64,000 nt of DNA from DAOUAM01 sp034433305 (GTDB taxonomy: Bacteria; Chloroflexota; Dehalococcoidia; Lucifugimonadales; DAOUAM01), in contig DAOUAM010000053.1 in assembly GCA_034433305.1 (NCBI GenBank), positions 16,868 through 80,867 on the forward strand. The letters run 5' to 3'. Below the pieces are notes generated by a model. The model saw nothing but the letters and a program-made list of their open reading frames with translations, ran no database searches and was not told the origin of the DNA. Positions 35,692 through 43,873 of this stretch are shown here, one piece after another; position 1 is the first letter of the stretch; the number at the start of each line of letters is the position of its first letter. Position numbers and translations under genes: made by a program.

Positions 35692-35937
35692 GGCTCCCCT
35701 CTCCAGTGCGACCAATTCTTAATTGTGGCACCAGCGCGCCAGCACTGTTAGTGGGCTTGCTCTGATTTAACTGGGTGCCAAGGCATCCATTCGGTACGGG
35801 GCCAGCATACATAGAGATATGGCGAGTTACACCCAGTCCCGACAGGTAGAAGCATCGCAGAGCGCGACACGAGGACAGAGTGCAAGGCTGCCAGCAAGAG
35901 GCATACCGTGCAGGCCACGACGATGGGGAAAAGTTAC

Positions 35938-35966
35938 TTGCAATGGCCCACCGTCTGTCCTATATT
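35938..35966 (+). promoter_or_regulatory. Predicted promoter for the sulfurtransferase gene
   Basis: TTGCAA (35938-35943), a 17-base spacer and TATATT (35961-35966), 31 bases before the ATG at 35997. It lies in the divergent gap with the sensor kinase, whose own promoter I could not place. Confidence 0.65.
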
Positions 35967-35996
35967 CGTTGGCAACAGCATGGTGAGGAGAGACCA

Positions 35997-36863
35997 ATGG
36001 TCGCGTCGTCCTACGCACACCCTGAAGTCCTGGTGAGCACCGAGTGGGTCGCCCAGCACCTGGGAGACCCGTCCATCGTCATCGCCGAGGTGGACGCGGA
36101 CCTGGAAGCCAACTACAGGCAGGGGCACATCCCCGGCGCCGTGGGCTGGGGGCTGCACACCGACCTGGAGGACCCGGTGAGGCGTGACCTGCCCACGCTG
36201 GCGCAGGTCGAGGGCCTGCTGGGGCGGTCTGGCGCGGACGCCAGCACCACCATAGTGCTATACGGCGATGGCAACAACCGCTCGGCTACCTGGGCCTTCT
36301 GGGTGCTCAAGTACTACCGCCACAGGGACGTGCGCCTGATGAACGGCGGCCGCAAGAAGTGGGCCAGCGAGGGTAGGCCAATGTCCACCGACGTCCCAGC
36401 ACCCACCTCCCGGACTTACAAGGCAGCCATCCCGGACAAGACCATCCGGGCGACCAGGGACTATATCCTGGCCAACCTTCGAAAGCCCAACCTGAAGGTG
36501 CTGGACGTGCGCACTTACGAGGAGTACTCGGGACAGCTCAGCGCCTCGCAGGGGACGCAGCAGTCGGAGATATACCGCAGGGGCCACATTCCCGGCGCGG
36601 TGCACATCCCCTGGGACGACGGCTCCGCCGAGGACGGCACCTTCAAGCCCGCCGACGAGCTGCGCCGGCTGTACGAGTCCAGGGGCGTCACGGCGGACAA
36701 GGAGGTAGTGCCCTACTGCCGTCTGGGCGTCAGGGCCTCCTATAGCTGGTTCGTGCTGCGCTACCTGCTGGGCTACGAGCGCGTGCGCAACTACGATGGC
36801 TCGTGGACCGAGTGGGGCAACTCGGTAGGTGTGCCCATAGAGACCGGCGCGGGAAAGACATAG
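35997..36863 (+). CDS. Two-domain rhodanese-type sulfurtransferase
   Basis: 288 residues, tandem rhodanese domains. The N-terminal domain (about 8-135) has no active Cys at the loop position (LYGDGNNRSATWAF), as usual for the inactive repeat. The C-terminal domain carries the active-site loop CRLGVRASYSWFVLRYLLGY, with the persulfide-forming Cys. The six-residue loop CRLGVR resembles thiosulfate sulfurtransferases more than mercaptopyruvate enzymes (CGSGVT). Conserved GHIPGAV appears in both halves. The start is ATG 35997 with GAGGAGAG upstream; a longer frame from 35880 crosses the promoter. Confidence 0.9.
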   Translation: MVASSYAHPEVLVSTEWVAQHLGDPSIVIAEVDADLEANYRQGHIPGAVGWGLHTDLEDPVRRDLPTLAQVEGLLGRSGADASTTIVLYGDGNNRSATWAFWVLKYYRHRDVRLMNGGRKKWASEGRPMSTDVPAPTSRTYKAAIPDKTIRATRDYILANLRKPNLKVLDVRTYEEYSGQLSASQGTQQSEIYRRGHIPGAVHIPWDDGSAEDGTFKPADELRRLYESRGVTADKEVVPYCRLGVRASYSWFVLRYLLGYERVRNYDGSWTEWGNSVGVPIETGAGKT

Positions 36864-36981
36864 GCCGGTACCCGTACCCTCCCTGAGTCCCTCCTGGTCT
36901 GCTATACTGTGCCGCGCGGAGCACGGACACGGAAAGGACGAGGCGTCGAGGCCGGCGCGGGCCGGCCTCTCAAGGACTGTA

Positions 36982-37659
36982 ATGGCGGTTGAACACTTGT
37001 CGCTTCAAGATGGCACGGCCCCCCAGTCGGACCTGGTAGTGTTCCTGGCTGAGCGGGGCATCGAGGTAACGGTCATCGCCAGGGAAAGTGACGTGGAGGA
37101 CCTGGAAGCCGCAGGTCTGCCTCACCTGGCCCTTCTGGACATCTCGTCCATGCCTGAGTCAGAAATGCGCCAGTGCGCGCAGCGGTGCGCCGCCCTCAAG
37201 CTGCCCGTGGTCGCCCTTGTACCTGAAGACCGCGTGGCGGACCTGGACGTAAGCCTGGGCGTGGACGACTTTGTGGTCTGCCCGCCGAGGCCCGACGAGC
37301 TGGTCGCCAGGGCAAGGCAGGTGCTGTGGCGCACCAGGTCACCGGCCGGCGGCGACGTTATCCGCATAGGCGACCTGGTCATCAACCCCGCAAGCTACGA
37401 GGTCTCTCTCAAGGGCAAGCGCATCAACCTGCGGTTCAAGGAGTACGAGCTGCTACGGCTGCTGGCCTCCAACCCGGGCAGAGTCTATAGCCGCGAGGCG
37501 CTGCTCAGCCGCATCTGGGGCTACGACTACTTCGGCGGCACCCGCACTGTGGACGTCCACATCCGCCGCCTGCGCAGCAAGATCGAGGACGCCGAGCACT
37601 CCTTCATCGAGACCATCTGGAACGTGGGCTACAGGTTCAAGAGCGTGGAAAACACCTGA
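36982..37659 (+). CDS. OmpR-type winged-helix response regulator with atypical receiver
   Basis: 225 residues. The C-terminal winged-helix DNA-binding domain (about 120-222) is canonical: INLRFKEYELLRLLASNPGRVYSREALLSRIWGYDYFGGTRTVDVHIRRLRSKIE and NVGYRFK. The N-terminal half has a receiver-like outline with LALLDISSMPES where the phospho-Asp would sit. The acidic pair of strand 1 is missing, and the conserved Lys region reads CPPRPDEL instead of KP. Phosphorylation by a classical kinase is therefore doubtful. An 8-bp hairpin (36948-36969) precedes the ATG. Confidence 0.87.
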   Translation: MAVEHLSLQDGTAPQSDLVVFLAERGIEVTVIARESDVEDLEAAGLPHLALLDISSMPESEMRQCAQRCAALKLPVVALVPEDRVADLDVSLGVDDFVVCPPRPDELVARARQVLWRTRSPAGGDVIRIGDLVINPASYEVSLKGKRINLRFKEYELLRLLASNPGRVYSREALLSRIWGYDYFGGTRTVDVHIRRLRSKIEDAEHSFIETIWNVGYRFKSVENT

Positions 37660-37675
37660 GAGTGGGCTGGCCTTT

Positions 37676-39124
37676 CTACGGGCCGCGCCCGGCAGTGCCC
37701 GTCCGCCTGCCCAGCGCTTGCGCCCTCTCGCGGGCCTGGACCAGAGAGAAGGCAATAGCCTGGTAGCCCATGGCGTTGGGATGAATGCTCCCGCTCAGCA
37801 TGTGTGTCCACGTGGCGGCATGGCCCTTCATGCCGGAGTAGGCATCGGCCACCAGCGCACCCTCTGAGTCGCCCACACGCCGGATGAAGTCGTTGAAGCG
37901 GGTTACAGTCCGGGTGGAGAGCAACTCAAAGGGCGTGCCGCCACCCAGGTCATAGGGATTGTAGAGAGTGAGGACGTAGAACTCCGCACCAGGCTCCAGC
38001 GCCGCCGCCAGCGCGGCGACAACCTCCCGGAAGTTTGCCTTGAAGGCGGCCAGCGCGCCCTCTATCCGCGTCTGGCAGACCTGGCCCTCGGGGGCAGCCT
38101 GGCAGTCAACCGAGCCCAGGTGCCCCAGCAGGTCGCTGGCACCCACATCCAGCGTCAGCACCGCCACACTGGTTGTCGGGTCACCATCATGGCGACGCCT
38201 GGCGATCTCGGCCAGCGCCTGCCTCAACTGGCCTTCCTTCAAGGTAAAGCTGCTATCACCTGGCGCGCTGAGGTTGAGCAGCGCCATGGGGCGGCCAGCC
38301 TGCTTCTGCAGGTAGGTATGGAACCGGGAGACGTAGCCTTCCTGAGGCATGGACGCGCCGGCACTACTGGCCAGAGCATCGCCCAGGGCCAGGTAAAGCT
38401 GGGGGCCCTGAGCGCTCCATGCCCCTCCTGTCGGTACGGTATCCCCGCCCGGCGGCGCGGCAGAGAGGGCATCGCCCGACAGTGCCACGCTGCGACTCTT
38501 CGGCGGGCGTGACGCCACAGGCATGGCGCCGCCTCGCTGGTGGACGCCGACCAGCGCCATGTCGCCGTCCTCCAGCACGAAGTGCTGCACCCGCACCGGT
38601 CCCAGGCCGTCGGCCAGCCTGCCCAGGTCCAGCGTGCCTCCCAGCCGCTGCTGGACACCGCTCAGCAGGCTCCCGGGCACAGGCACGTTGCCGATAGCCA
38701 TCTCCTCCACCTCCACCTGCACCATGCCGGACTCCAGGTAAACGGCCAAGCGGCCAGATGCCGGAACGCCCAGCCAGTCGCCCAGACGCCCACGGAAGGC
38801 CAGCGAGTCCGGCAGGACAGCTACATCAAGGTCACGAAGGTAGCCCCTGTGAAGGTAAGCTATGGCCAGAGCGGCCAGGTCATCTCCATCGAGCTTCACA
38901 AAGAAGCCCGTGCCGTCGTCCGAGGCAGCGGCTATCCGGCGGGCCACCGCGTCCACCCGCGCCTTGGCTTCCGGGGACTGCTCGGCCTGGTGGACGAACA
39001 CAGCGCTGGCAAGCAGGGGTATATCGGCGCCGGCCAGGATGCAGGCATATAGCCCCAGCAGGCCCATCGCCGCCGCCACGGCTACCGCTGATGCAGCTAT
39101 CCAGCGCCTCGCGCGCCTGGCCAT
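37676..39124 (-). CDS. Membrane-anchored SGNH/GDSL-like protein lacking catalytic residues
   Basis: 482 residues. One N-terminal membrane helix (about 10-32) is followed by an extracytoplasmic region (45-180) with an amphipathic beta pattern (VAVLPDSLAFRGRLGDWLGVPASGRLAVYLESGMVQVEVEEMAIG) reminiscent of DUF2993/LmeA-type lipid-binding domains. A linker and an SGNH-hydrolase domain (242-470) follow. Block I reads LALGDALASSAGAS: the nucleophile Ser is Ala250. Block III is LDVGASDLL, with Ser where Asn is usual. Block V is SGSIHPNAMGYQ, which keeps His448 but lacks the Asp three residues earlier. It is therefore predicted to bind rather than hydrolyse. It converges with the regulator gene. Confidence 0.8.
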   Translation of the reverse strand: MARRARRWIAASAVAVAAAMGLLGLYACILAGADIPLLASAVFVHQAEQSPEAKARVDAVARRIAAASDDGTGFFVKLDGDDLAALAIAYLHRGYLRDLDVAVLPDSLAFRGRLGDWLGVPASGRLAVYLESGMVQVEVEEMAIGNVPVPGSLLSGVQQRLGGTLDLGRLADGLGPVRVQHFVLEDGDMALVGVHQRGGAMPVASRPPKSRSVALSGDALSAAPPGGDTVPTGGAWSAQGPQLYLALGDALASSAGASMPQEGYVSRFHTYLQKQAGRPMALLNLSAPGDSSFTLKEGQLRQALAEIARRRHDGDPTTSVAVLTLDVGASDLLGHLGSVDCQAAPEGQVCQTRIEGALAAFKANFREVVAALAAALEPGAEFYVLTLYNPYDLGGGTPFELLSTRTVTRFNDFIRRVGDSEGALVADAYSGMKGHAATWTHMLSGSIHPNAMGYQAIAFSLVQARERAQALGRRTGTAGRGP

Positions 39125-39248
39125 GGCCTGCCTCCCACGACGAGGGCTGCCCTGTGTGGCCCAGCATGCCAGGCCCTGTGTCAGCCCTCCCAGAGCACAA
39201 AGCTATATCGCCGCGCCCCGCCGAGACAATGACGCTCTGGAGGCAGTT

Positions 39249-39277
39249 CGACATCTGAAAGCGTTAGGCGGTATAAT
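39249..39277 (+). promoter_or_regulatory. Predicted promoter for tRNA-Leu
   Basis: Consensus TATAAT at 39272-39277, 45 bases upstream of the tRNA. The best -35 with a 17-base spacer is CGACAT (39249-39254), which is weak. Confidence 0.55.
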
Positions 39278-39321
39278 GGGGTATCTTTCGGCCAGATGCC
39301 TTCGATGCGCTCTGCCCTCGT

Positions 39322-39406
39322 GGGGAAGTGTCGGAACTGGCAGACGAGCATGACTTAGGATCATGTGCCGCAAGGCGTGAGGGTTCGAGTCCCTCCTTCC
39401 CCACCA
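39322..39406 (+). tRNA. tRNA-Leu, anticodon TAG
   Basis: 85 bases with encoded CCA. Acceptor stem GGGGAAG (39322-39328) pairs with CTTCCCC (39396-39402), followed by discriminator A and CCA. The anticodon arm CATGA-CTTAGGA-TCATG gives anticodon TAG. A long variable arm (GTGCCGCAAGGCGT) marks it as a class II tRNA, and the T arm is GAGGG-TTCGAGT-CCCTC. It reads CUA and, with wobble, other CUN codons. Confidence 0.95.
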
Positions 39407-39431
39407 GCCCAGTACAGACGGCTAAATGAGC

Positions 39432-39459
39432 AAGGCCCCTCTCGGTGAGAGGGGCCTTT
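39432..39459 (+). terminator. Terminator after tRNA-Leu
   Basis: A 12-bp perfect stem (39432-39443 with 39447-39458) and a 3-base loop, ending in TTT, 26 bases after the tRNA. Confidence 0.8.
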
Positions 39460-39572
39460 GCTGTTCCAGGAGCGCCAGGCCGCCAACTTTTTCGCCGGTC
39501 AATCGTTATATTGGTCAAAAGACGTTTGTCCATGTCCATCGGCGTGTGACGGACAATAGCAGAGGAGGCGAA

Positions 39573-40013
39573 GTGTTGAGGAAACGCTGGCTTGTTGTTG
39601 CTCTAGCTGTGGGAGCGCTGGCGGCGGTGATAGCCGGTGGGACCGTCCTGGCCCAGACAGCCCAGGAAGATGGCGACTCGCCCGCCAGGAGCTTTGTGTC
39701 GCGGGTGGCCGCCATCCTGGGCCTTGAGGAGGACAGGGTGCAGGACGCCTTCGACCAGGCCGCCAGGGAGATGCAGGACGAGGCGTTGCAGCAAAAGCTG
39801 GACCGCCTGGTGGAGACAGGCAAGCTGACCCAGGCTGAGGCGGACGACATCAGGGAGTGGTACGAGTCTCGGCCGGACGCGCTGGACAAGGGCTTTTTTG
39901 CGCCCGGCTTTGGTGGCCACGAGCACCATGGCTGGCACAAGATGTGGCATGGGATGGGTAGGTGGAAGGGCGCTCCCGAGACAACGTCCCCCGAGGCTTC
40001 GCCCACTCCCTAG
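39573..40013 (+). CDS. Secreted His-rich small protein (DUF2680-like)
   Basis: 146 residues with a Sec signal (MLRKRWLVVALAVGALAAVIAGGTVLA, cut before QTAQ). The mature part has a helical region LGLEEDRVQDAFDQAAREMQDEALQQKLDRLVETGKLTQAEADDIREWYESRPD, which resembles DUF2680/short Spy-like helical hairpins. A His- and Trp-rich tail (GGHEHHGWHKMWHGMGRW) could bind metal. The function is unknown; envelope stress or metal buffering is a guess. The start is GTG 39573 (or TTG 39576), after AGGAGG; the frame upstream to 39426 runs through the tRNA terminator and is not used. Confidence 0.75.
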   Translation: MLRKRWLVVALAVGALAAVIAGGTVLAQTAQEDGDSPARSFVSRVAAILGLEEDRVQDAFDQAAREMQDEALQQKLDRLVETGKLTQAEADDIREWYESRPDALDKGFFAPGFGGHEHHGWHKMWHGMGRWKGAPETTSPEASPTP

Positions 40014-40070
40014 CCCTGGCCAGAGTCACCTGTGAGCGGGTACGCCTGCTCCAGGCTGGCCCTTCTCGCG

Positions 40071-40107
40071 CAGGGAGCCGCCGGCAAGTGGCGGCTCCCT
40101 GTCATTT
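40071..40107 (+). terminator. Terminator of the DUF2680-like gene
   Basis: A perfect 12-bp stem (40071-40082 with 40090-40101) with a 7-base loop, followed by TCATTTT. The remaining sequence to 40289 has no supportable gene. Confidence 0.75.
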
Positions 40108-40289
40108 TGCCCCTGGCTGCCGAGGGCCGAGGCCAGAAGGCGTGACGTATCTGGCTCCTGCCCTGTCCACGGCCCGACCTGGCATTTGTCTGACCTCCCC
40201 GCAGCCGCTGGTGTTAGTCGGCACAGGGTGATGCAGCACAGCCTTGGCCCATGTCCAGTTGACATACCGCCACAGCTTGCCACAGTCCC

Positions 40290-40808
40290 TCACCACAAGC
40301 AGCCGGCGCCGCTCTGGCGTGCTTCCTGCTCCAGGCGCACCAGGAAGTCGCGGTGCTGGCCGTCGCTGGTCCAGGCCACTGCCAGGCCCTCGCGCAGTAG
40401 CGTCTCGTCTATGCTCTCCCCCGATGAGGTGTACACGTAGTACAGCAGCCGGCCGTTGGGGTCCCGCGCCCTGGGGCCGGACTCCACCCGGACCTGGGCA
40501 CCCGCAAGCTGGCGTAGCCGCCGCGCCGCCTCGTCGTAGCAGCGCTCCCCGCGCTCCGGCGTGTCCACGCCGTACAGCCTTACCCTGCCCTGGGACGAGT
40601 CGAAGGTGTCGCCATCTATCACACCTGTGACCGCAACTGCCTGGCACTCCTGGCAGCACAGCGCCGTGTTGCACTCCTGGCCTGAAAACATGGAAGTGAC
40701 AAACAGGCCTGCCCGGTAGAGGATGACCGCCGCCAGGACGAGGGCCGCCATGACCAGCGCGAGCTTGACCGACCTCAATGCAGCTTCTCCCCTTGCGCTT
40801 GCTGCCAT
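40290..40808 (-). CDS. Staphylococcal nuclease-like (thermonuclease) protein
   Basis: 172 residues. An N-terminal membrane anchor or signal (about residues 15-38: LALVMAALVLAAVILY) is followed by a Cys-rich stretch (ECNTALCCQECQ) and the SNase OB-fold. Its motifs are VIDGDTFDSSQGRVRLYGVDTPERGERCYDEAARRL and DPNGRLLYYVYTSSGESIDETLLREGLAVAW. The catalytic Arg/Glu/Arg set is approximated by RLYGVDTPE-R and D-x-x-GR. It probably acts outside the membrane on nucleic acid. The Cys cluster before the domain is unusual. Confidence 0.88.
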   Translation of the reverse strand: MAASARGEAALRSVKLALVMAALVLAAVILYRAGLFVTSMFSGQECNTALCCQECQAVAVTGVIDGDTFDSSQGRVRLYGVDTPERGERCYDEAARRLRQLAGAQVRVESGPRARDPNGRLLYYVYTSSGESIDETLLREGLAVAWTSDGQHRDFLVRLEQEARQSGAGCLW

Positions 40809-40939
40809 TTATTCTAGCGGGGAAGTCCACGTAACGTGTAGAAGCGCCGCATAATCCTGTAGCGCGACCGCCATGGGTGGGAGTATACTCTCCCCAGCCT
40901 CAGCCACCACGGCAGGCACACCAATGGCGGGGGACTGCC

Positions 40940-43870
40940 ATGGCCCTTCTGCCCCAACACACGTCACCCCTGGAGGACGTCTGGGTCGCGCTGGACATCG
41001 AGTGCACCGGCCTGTCGCCGGACAACGACGAGGTGATTGAGGTCGGCGCGGTCAGGTTCCAGGGCCAGCGAGTGCTGGATACCTTCCAGAGCCTGGTGAA
41101 CCCCTACCGCCGGCTCAGTGAATTCATCAAGCGCTACACCGGCATCACCCAGGAAGAGGTGGACAGCGCGCCCTCCTTTTCGGCGGTGGCCGGCAGGCTG
41201 GCGGCCTTCATTGGCCGCGCGCCCGTCGTCGGGCACAACGTGGGCTTCGACCTGGGCTTCCTGGGCAAGAAGGGCCTGCGGCTGGTCAACCCCCGCTGCG
41301 ACACGTGGGACCTGGCCTTTGTCCTGCTGCCGTGCCAGCCCGACTATTCCCTGGCCAGGCTGGCGCTGTCCCAGGGCATAAAGCACCCCCGGCCCCACCG
41401 GGCGCTGGAGGATGCCCAGGTCACCCGGGAGCTTTTCCTGAAGCTGGCCAGCATGGCCCTGGAGCTGGATACTTACACGCTGGCGGAGATGCAGCGCCTG
41501 GCCGCACGCTCCTCGTGGGTGCTGGCGTACTTGCTGCGTGGCATGGACACGCCCATGCGACGGCCCTCCCACGGCCTGTCCTCGGAGGCCCAGGAGGCTA
41601 TATCACCCTCCCTGGCGGACGCGAAAAGCGCTAACATGAGAGTGGCCTCCGCCCAGACCGGGCAGGCCCACTCCCCCGGACCAATGAGCATTTCAGGCCT
41701 CGACATCCCGGCCCTGGGCAAGCGCCTCCACCACTGGAGGCCTCTCCGTCCCAACCAGCAGGTACGCAGGCTGGACACAGACTTCGTCGCGTCCCTCCTG
41801 CGGGCCGGCAGCCCGCTGGCCGCGGCCATGCCAGGCTTCGAGGAACGGCCCCAGCAGGTGGAGATGGCCCTGAAGGTGTCCGAGGCCCTGAACGAGGGCA
41901 AACGCCTCATCGTGGAGGCCGGGACAGGCGTGGGCAAGTCCCTGGCTTACCTGCTCCCTGCCGCCCTCTACGCGCTCCAGAACAGCAAGCGCGTGGTCAT
42001 CTCCACCAATACCATCAACCTACAGGAGCAGTTGCTCCACAAGGACATGCCCGTCCTGATGAAGGCACTTACTGGAGTGAAGGGCCTGCCCGTCCAGGAC
42101 CTGCGCTACACTCAGCTCAAGGGAAGGGCCAACTACCTGTGCCTGCGGCGCTGGTCGAGGCTGCGGGCCACCGAGACACTGACGGAGCACGAGGCCCGGC
42201 TGCTGGCCAAGACGCTGGTATGGCTCAAGACGACCACCACGGGCGACCGGGGCGAGCTTAACCTGTCCGGCGGCGACGCCGCCGCGCCATGGGACAGGGT
42301 CTCGGCCCAGGGGAAGCTGGAGTGCCTGGCCGCTGGCGGGCCGTGCTTCGTGCGCGCCGCCCGCGAGAGGGCCGCCGCGTCCCACCTGGTCATCGTCAAC
42401 CATGCCCTGCTGCTTTCGGACGTGGCCGCCGGCGGCGCCCTGCTTCCCGAGTACGATGCCCTCATCGTGGACGAGGCGCACCACCTGGAAGAAGAGGCCA
42501 CCCGACAGCTAGGGTTCGAGCTGGGGCATACCAGCTTCGACGAGCACGTCCAGGCGCTTACAGGGGACCACGGGCTGTTGCAAGAGGCCATCTCGGCCTT
42601 CCGAGGCTCCAGCGCCTCGCCCGGCCGGCGCACGGCAGTGGAAAAGGCAGTGGCCGATACCATGGCGCTGCTACCCAGGGTGCGTGACCGTGTGGCCAGC
42701 CTGTTCGCCACGCTTGCCACGGTGGTCAGCGCCTCGCTGGACGGAGGCTCCGAGGAGTCCCAGGACCTGCGCATCACCCAGGCGACCAGGAGCCAGCCGG
42801 GGTGGTCGCAGCTAGAGGTCGCGTGGGAGAACGCCGATCTGGCGCTGTCGGACCTGGGCAAGGCCCTGGCCGGCCTCCACTCGTCGCTGGAAGGGCTGGA
42901 AGACGCCGGCCTGATAGAGTACGAGTCGCTGCTGGAGGATATGGCCAGCGCCGTCCAGACCAATGGAGAGCTGCGGCAGAAACTCAAGGAGTTCATTCCC
43001 AACCCTAAGCCCGGCATGGTCTACTGGGTGGCCCGGCCAGGCAACGCCAGCTACTCGGTTACCCTGCACGCGGCGCCCCTGGACGTTGCCCAGTACCTGG
43101 ACGAGATGCTCTTCTCCCCGAAGGAGTGCGTGGTGCTGACCAGCGCAACGCTGAGCACCAGCGGCAGCTTCAAGCACGTGTGCCAGCGCACCGGCTTCAG
43201 CGACGCCGAGGAGCTTCTGCTGGGCTCGCCCTTCGACTACCCCAGGGCCGCGCTGCTGTGTGTACCCGAGGACATGCCGGAGCCATCGGCGGAAGCCTAC
43301 CAGGCAGCGGTGCAGCGGGCCATCGTGGACTCCGCCGTGGCCGCCAGAGGACGGACCATGGCGCTGTTCACCTCCTACTCGGCGCTGAACGCCACGGCCC
43401 AGGCCATCCGCTCCGAGCTCCAGGCGCGGGGCCTCAGCCTGCTGGCCCAGGGCGCCGACGGCACACCCCAGCAGCTTGTGCGCGCCTTCCTGGAGAACCC
43501 GCGCTCGCTGCTGCTGGGCACGGCCAGCTTCTGGGAAGGCGTGGACCTGGCCGGCGATTGCCTCCAGGTGCTGCTGGTGGCCCGGCTGCCCTTCAGCGTG
43601 CCCACCGAGCCGGTCTTCGCCGCCCGGTCGGAGCTGTTCGAGGACCCCTTCAACCAGTACGCCGTCCCCCAGGCTGTGCTGAGGCTGCGCCAGGGCTTTG
43701 GCCGCCTCATCCGCACCAGGACGGACAGGGGCGTCGCCATCATCCTGGACCGGCGCATCACCTCCCGCAGATACGGTAGGGTGTTCCTGGACTCCCTGCC
43801 TCCCTGCACCTTCAGGGCCTGCCACCTGCGCCAGTTGCCCCAGGAGATAGCCCGGTGGCTCAAGGGGTGA
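40940..43870 (+). CDS. dinG: DinG-family helicase with N-terminal DEDD exonuclease domain
   Basis: 976 residues. An N-terminal DnaQ-like 3'-5' exonuclease domain (about 10-180) has ALDIECTGLSPDNDEVIEVGAV, VGHNVGFDLGFL and HRALEDAQVT (DEDD residues present). The XPD/DinG helicase follows: Walker A VEAGTGVGKSLAYLLPA, DEAHHLEEEA, TSATLS, TSYSALNAT and FWEGVDLAGD…GFGRLIRT. The cluster domain has only three cysteines (YLC, LEC, GPC), so an intact [4Fe-4S] site is uncertain. The start ATG 40940 (MALLPQHTSPLEDVWVALDIE) is preferred to 40877. The OGG1-type glycosylase gene begins four bases after the stop, suggesting a DNA-repair pair. Confidence 0.93.
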   Translation: MALLPQHTSPLEDVWVALDIECTGLSPDNDEVIEVGAVRFQGQRVLDTFQSLVNPYRRLSEFIKRYTGITQEEVDSAPSFSAVAGRLAAFIGRAPVVGHNVGFDLGFLGKKGLRLVNPRCDTWDLAFVLLPCQPDYSLARLALSQGIKHPRPHRALEDAQVTRELFLKLASMALELDTYTLAEMQRLAARSSWVLAYLLRGMDTPMRRPSHGLSSEAQEAISPSLADAKSANMRVASAQTGQAHSPGPMSISGLDIPALGKRLHHWRPLRPNQQVRRLDTDFVASLLRAGSPLAAAMPGFEERPQQVEMALKVSEALNEGKRLIVEAGTGVGKSLAYLLPAALYALQNSKRVVISTNTINLQEQLLHKDMPVLMKALTGVKGLPVQDLRYTQLKGRANYLCLRRWSRLRATETLTEHEARLLAKTLVWLKTTTTGDRGELNLSGGDAAAPWDRVSAQGKLECLAAGGPCFVRAARERAAASHLVIVNHALLLSDVAAGGALLPEYDALIVDEAHHLEEEATRQLGFELGHTSFDEHVQALTGDHGLLQEAISAFRGSSASPGRRTAVEKAVADTMALLPRVRDRVASLFATLATVVSASLDGGSEESQDLRITQATRSQPGWSQLEVAWENADLALSDLGKALAGLHSSLEGLEDAGLIEYESLLEDMASAVQTNGELRQKLKEFIPNPKPGMVYWVARPGNASYSVTLHAAPLDVAQYLDEMLFSPKECVVLTSATLSTSGSFKHVCQRTGFSDAEELLLGSPFDYPRAALLCVPEDMPEPSAEAYQAAVQRAIVDSAVAARGRTMALFTSYSALNATAQAIRSELQARGLSLLAQGADGTPQQLVRAFLENPRSLLLGTASFWEGVDLAGDCLQVLLVARLPFSVPTEPVFAARSELFEDPFNQYAVPQAVLRLRQGFGRLIRTRTDRGVAIILDRRITSRRYGRVFLDSLPPCTFRACHLRQLPQEIARWLKG

Positions 43871-43873
43871 CCT

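Noticed and set aside
39320..39404. tRNA-Leu with acceptor GTGGGGA/TCCCCAC
   Set aside because: Two more bases pair at the outer end, but this leaves no discriminator and CCA in place. The frame with GGGGAAG/CTTCCCC gives a standard 7-bp acceptor, A73 and CCA.
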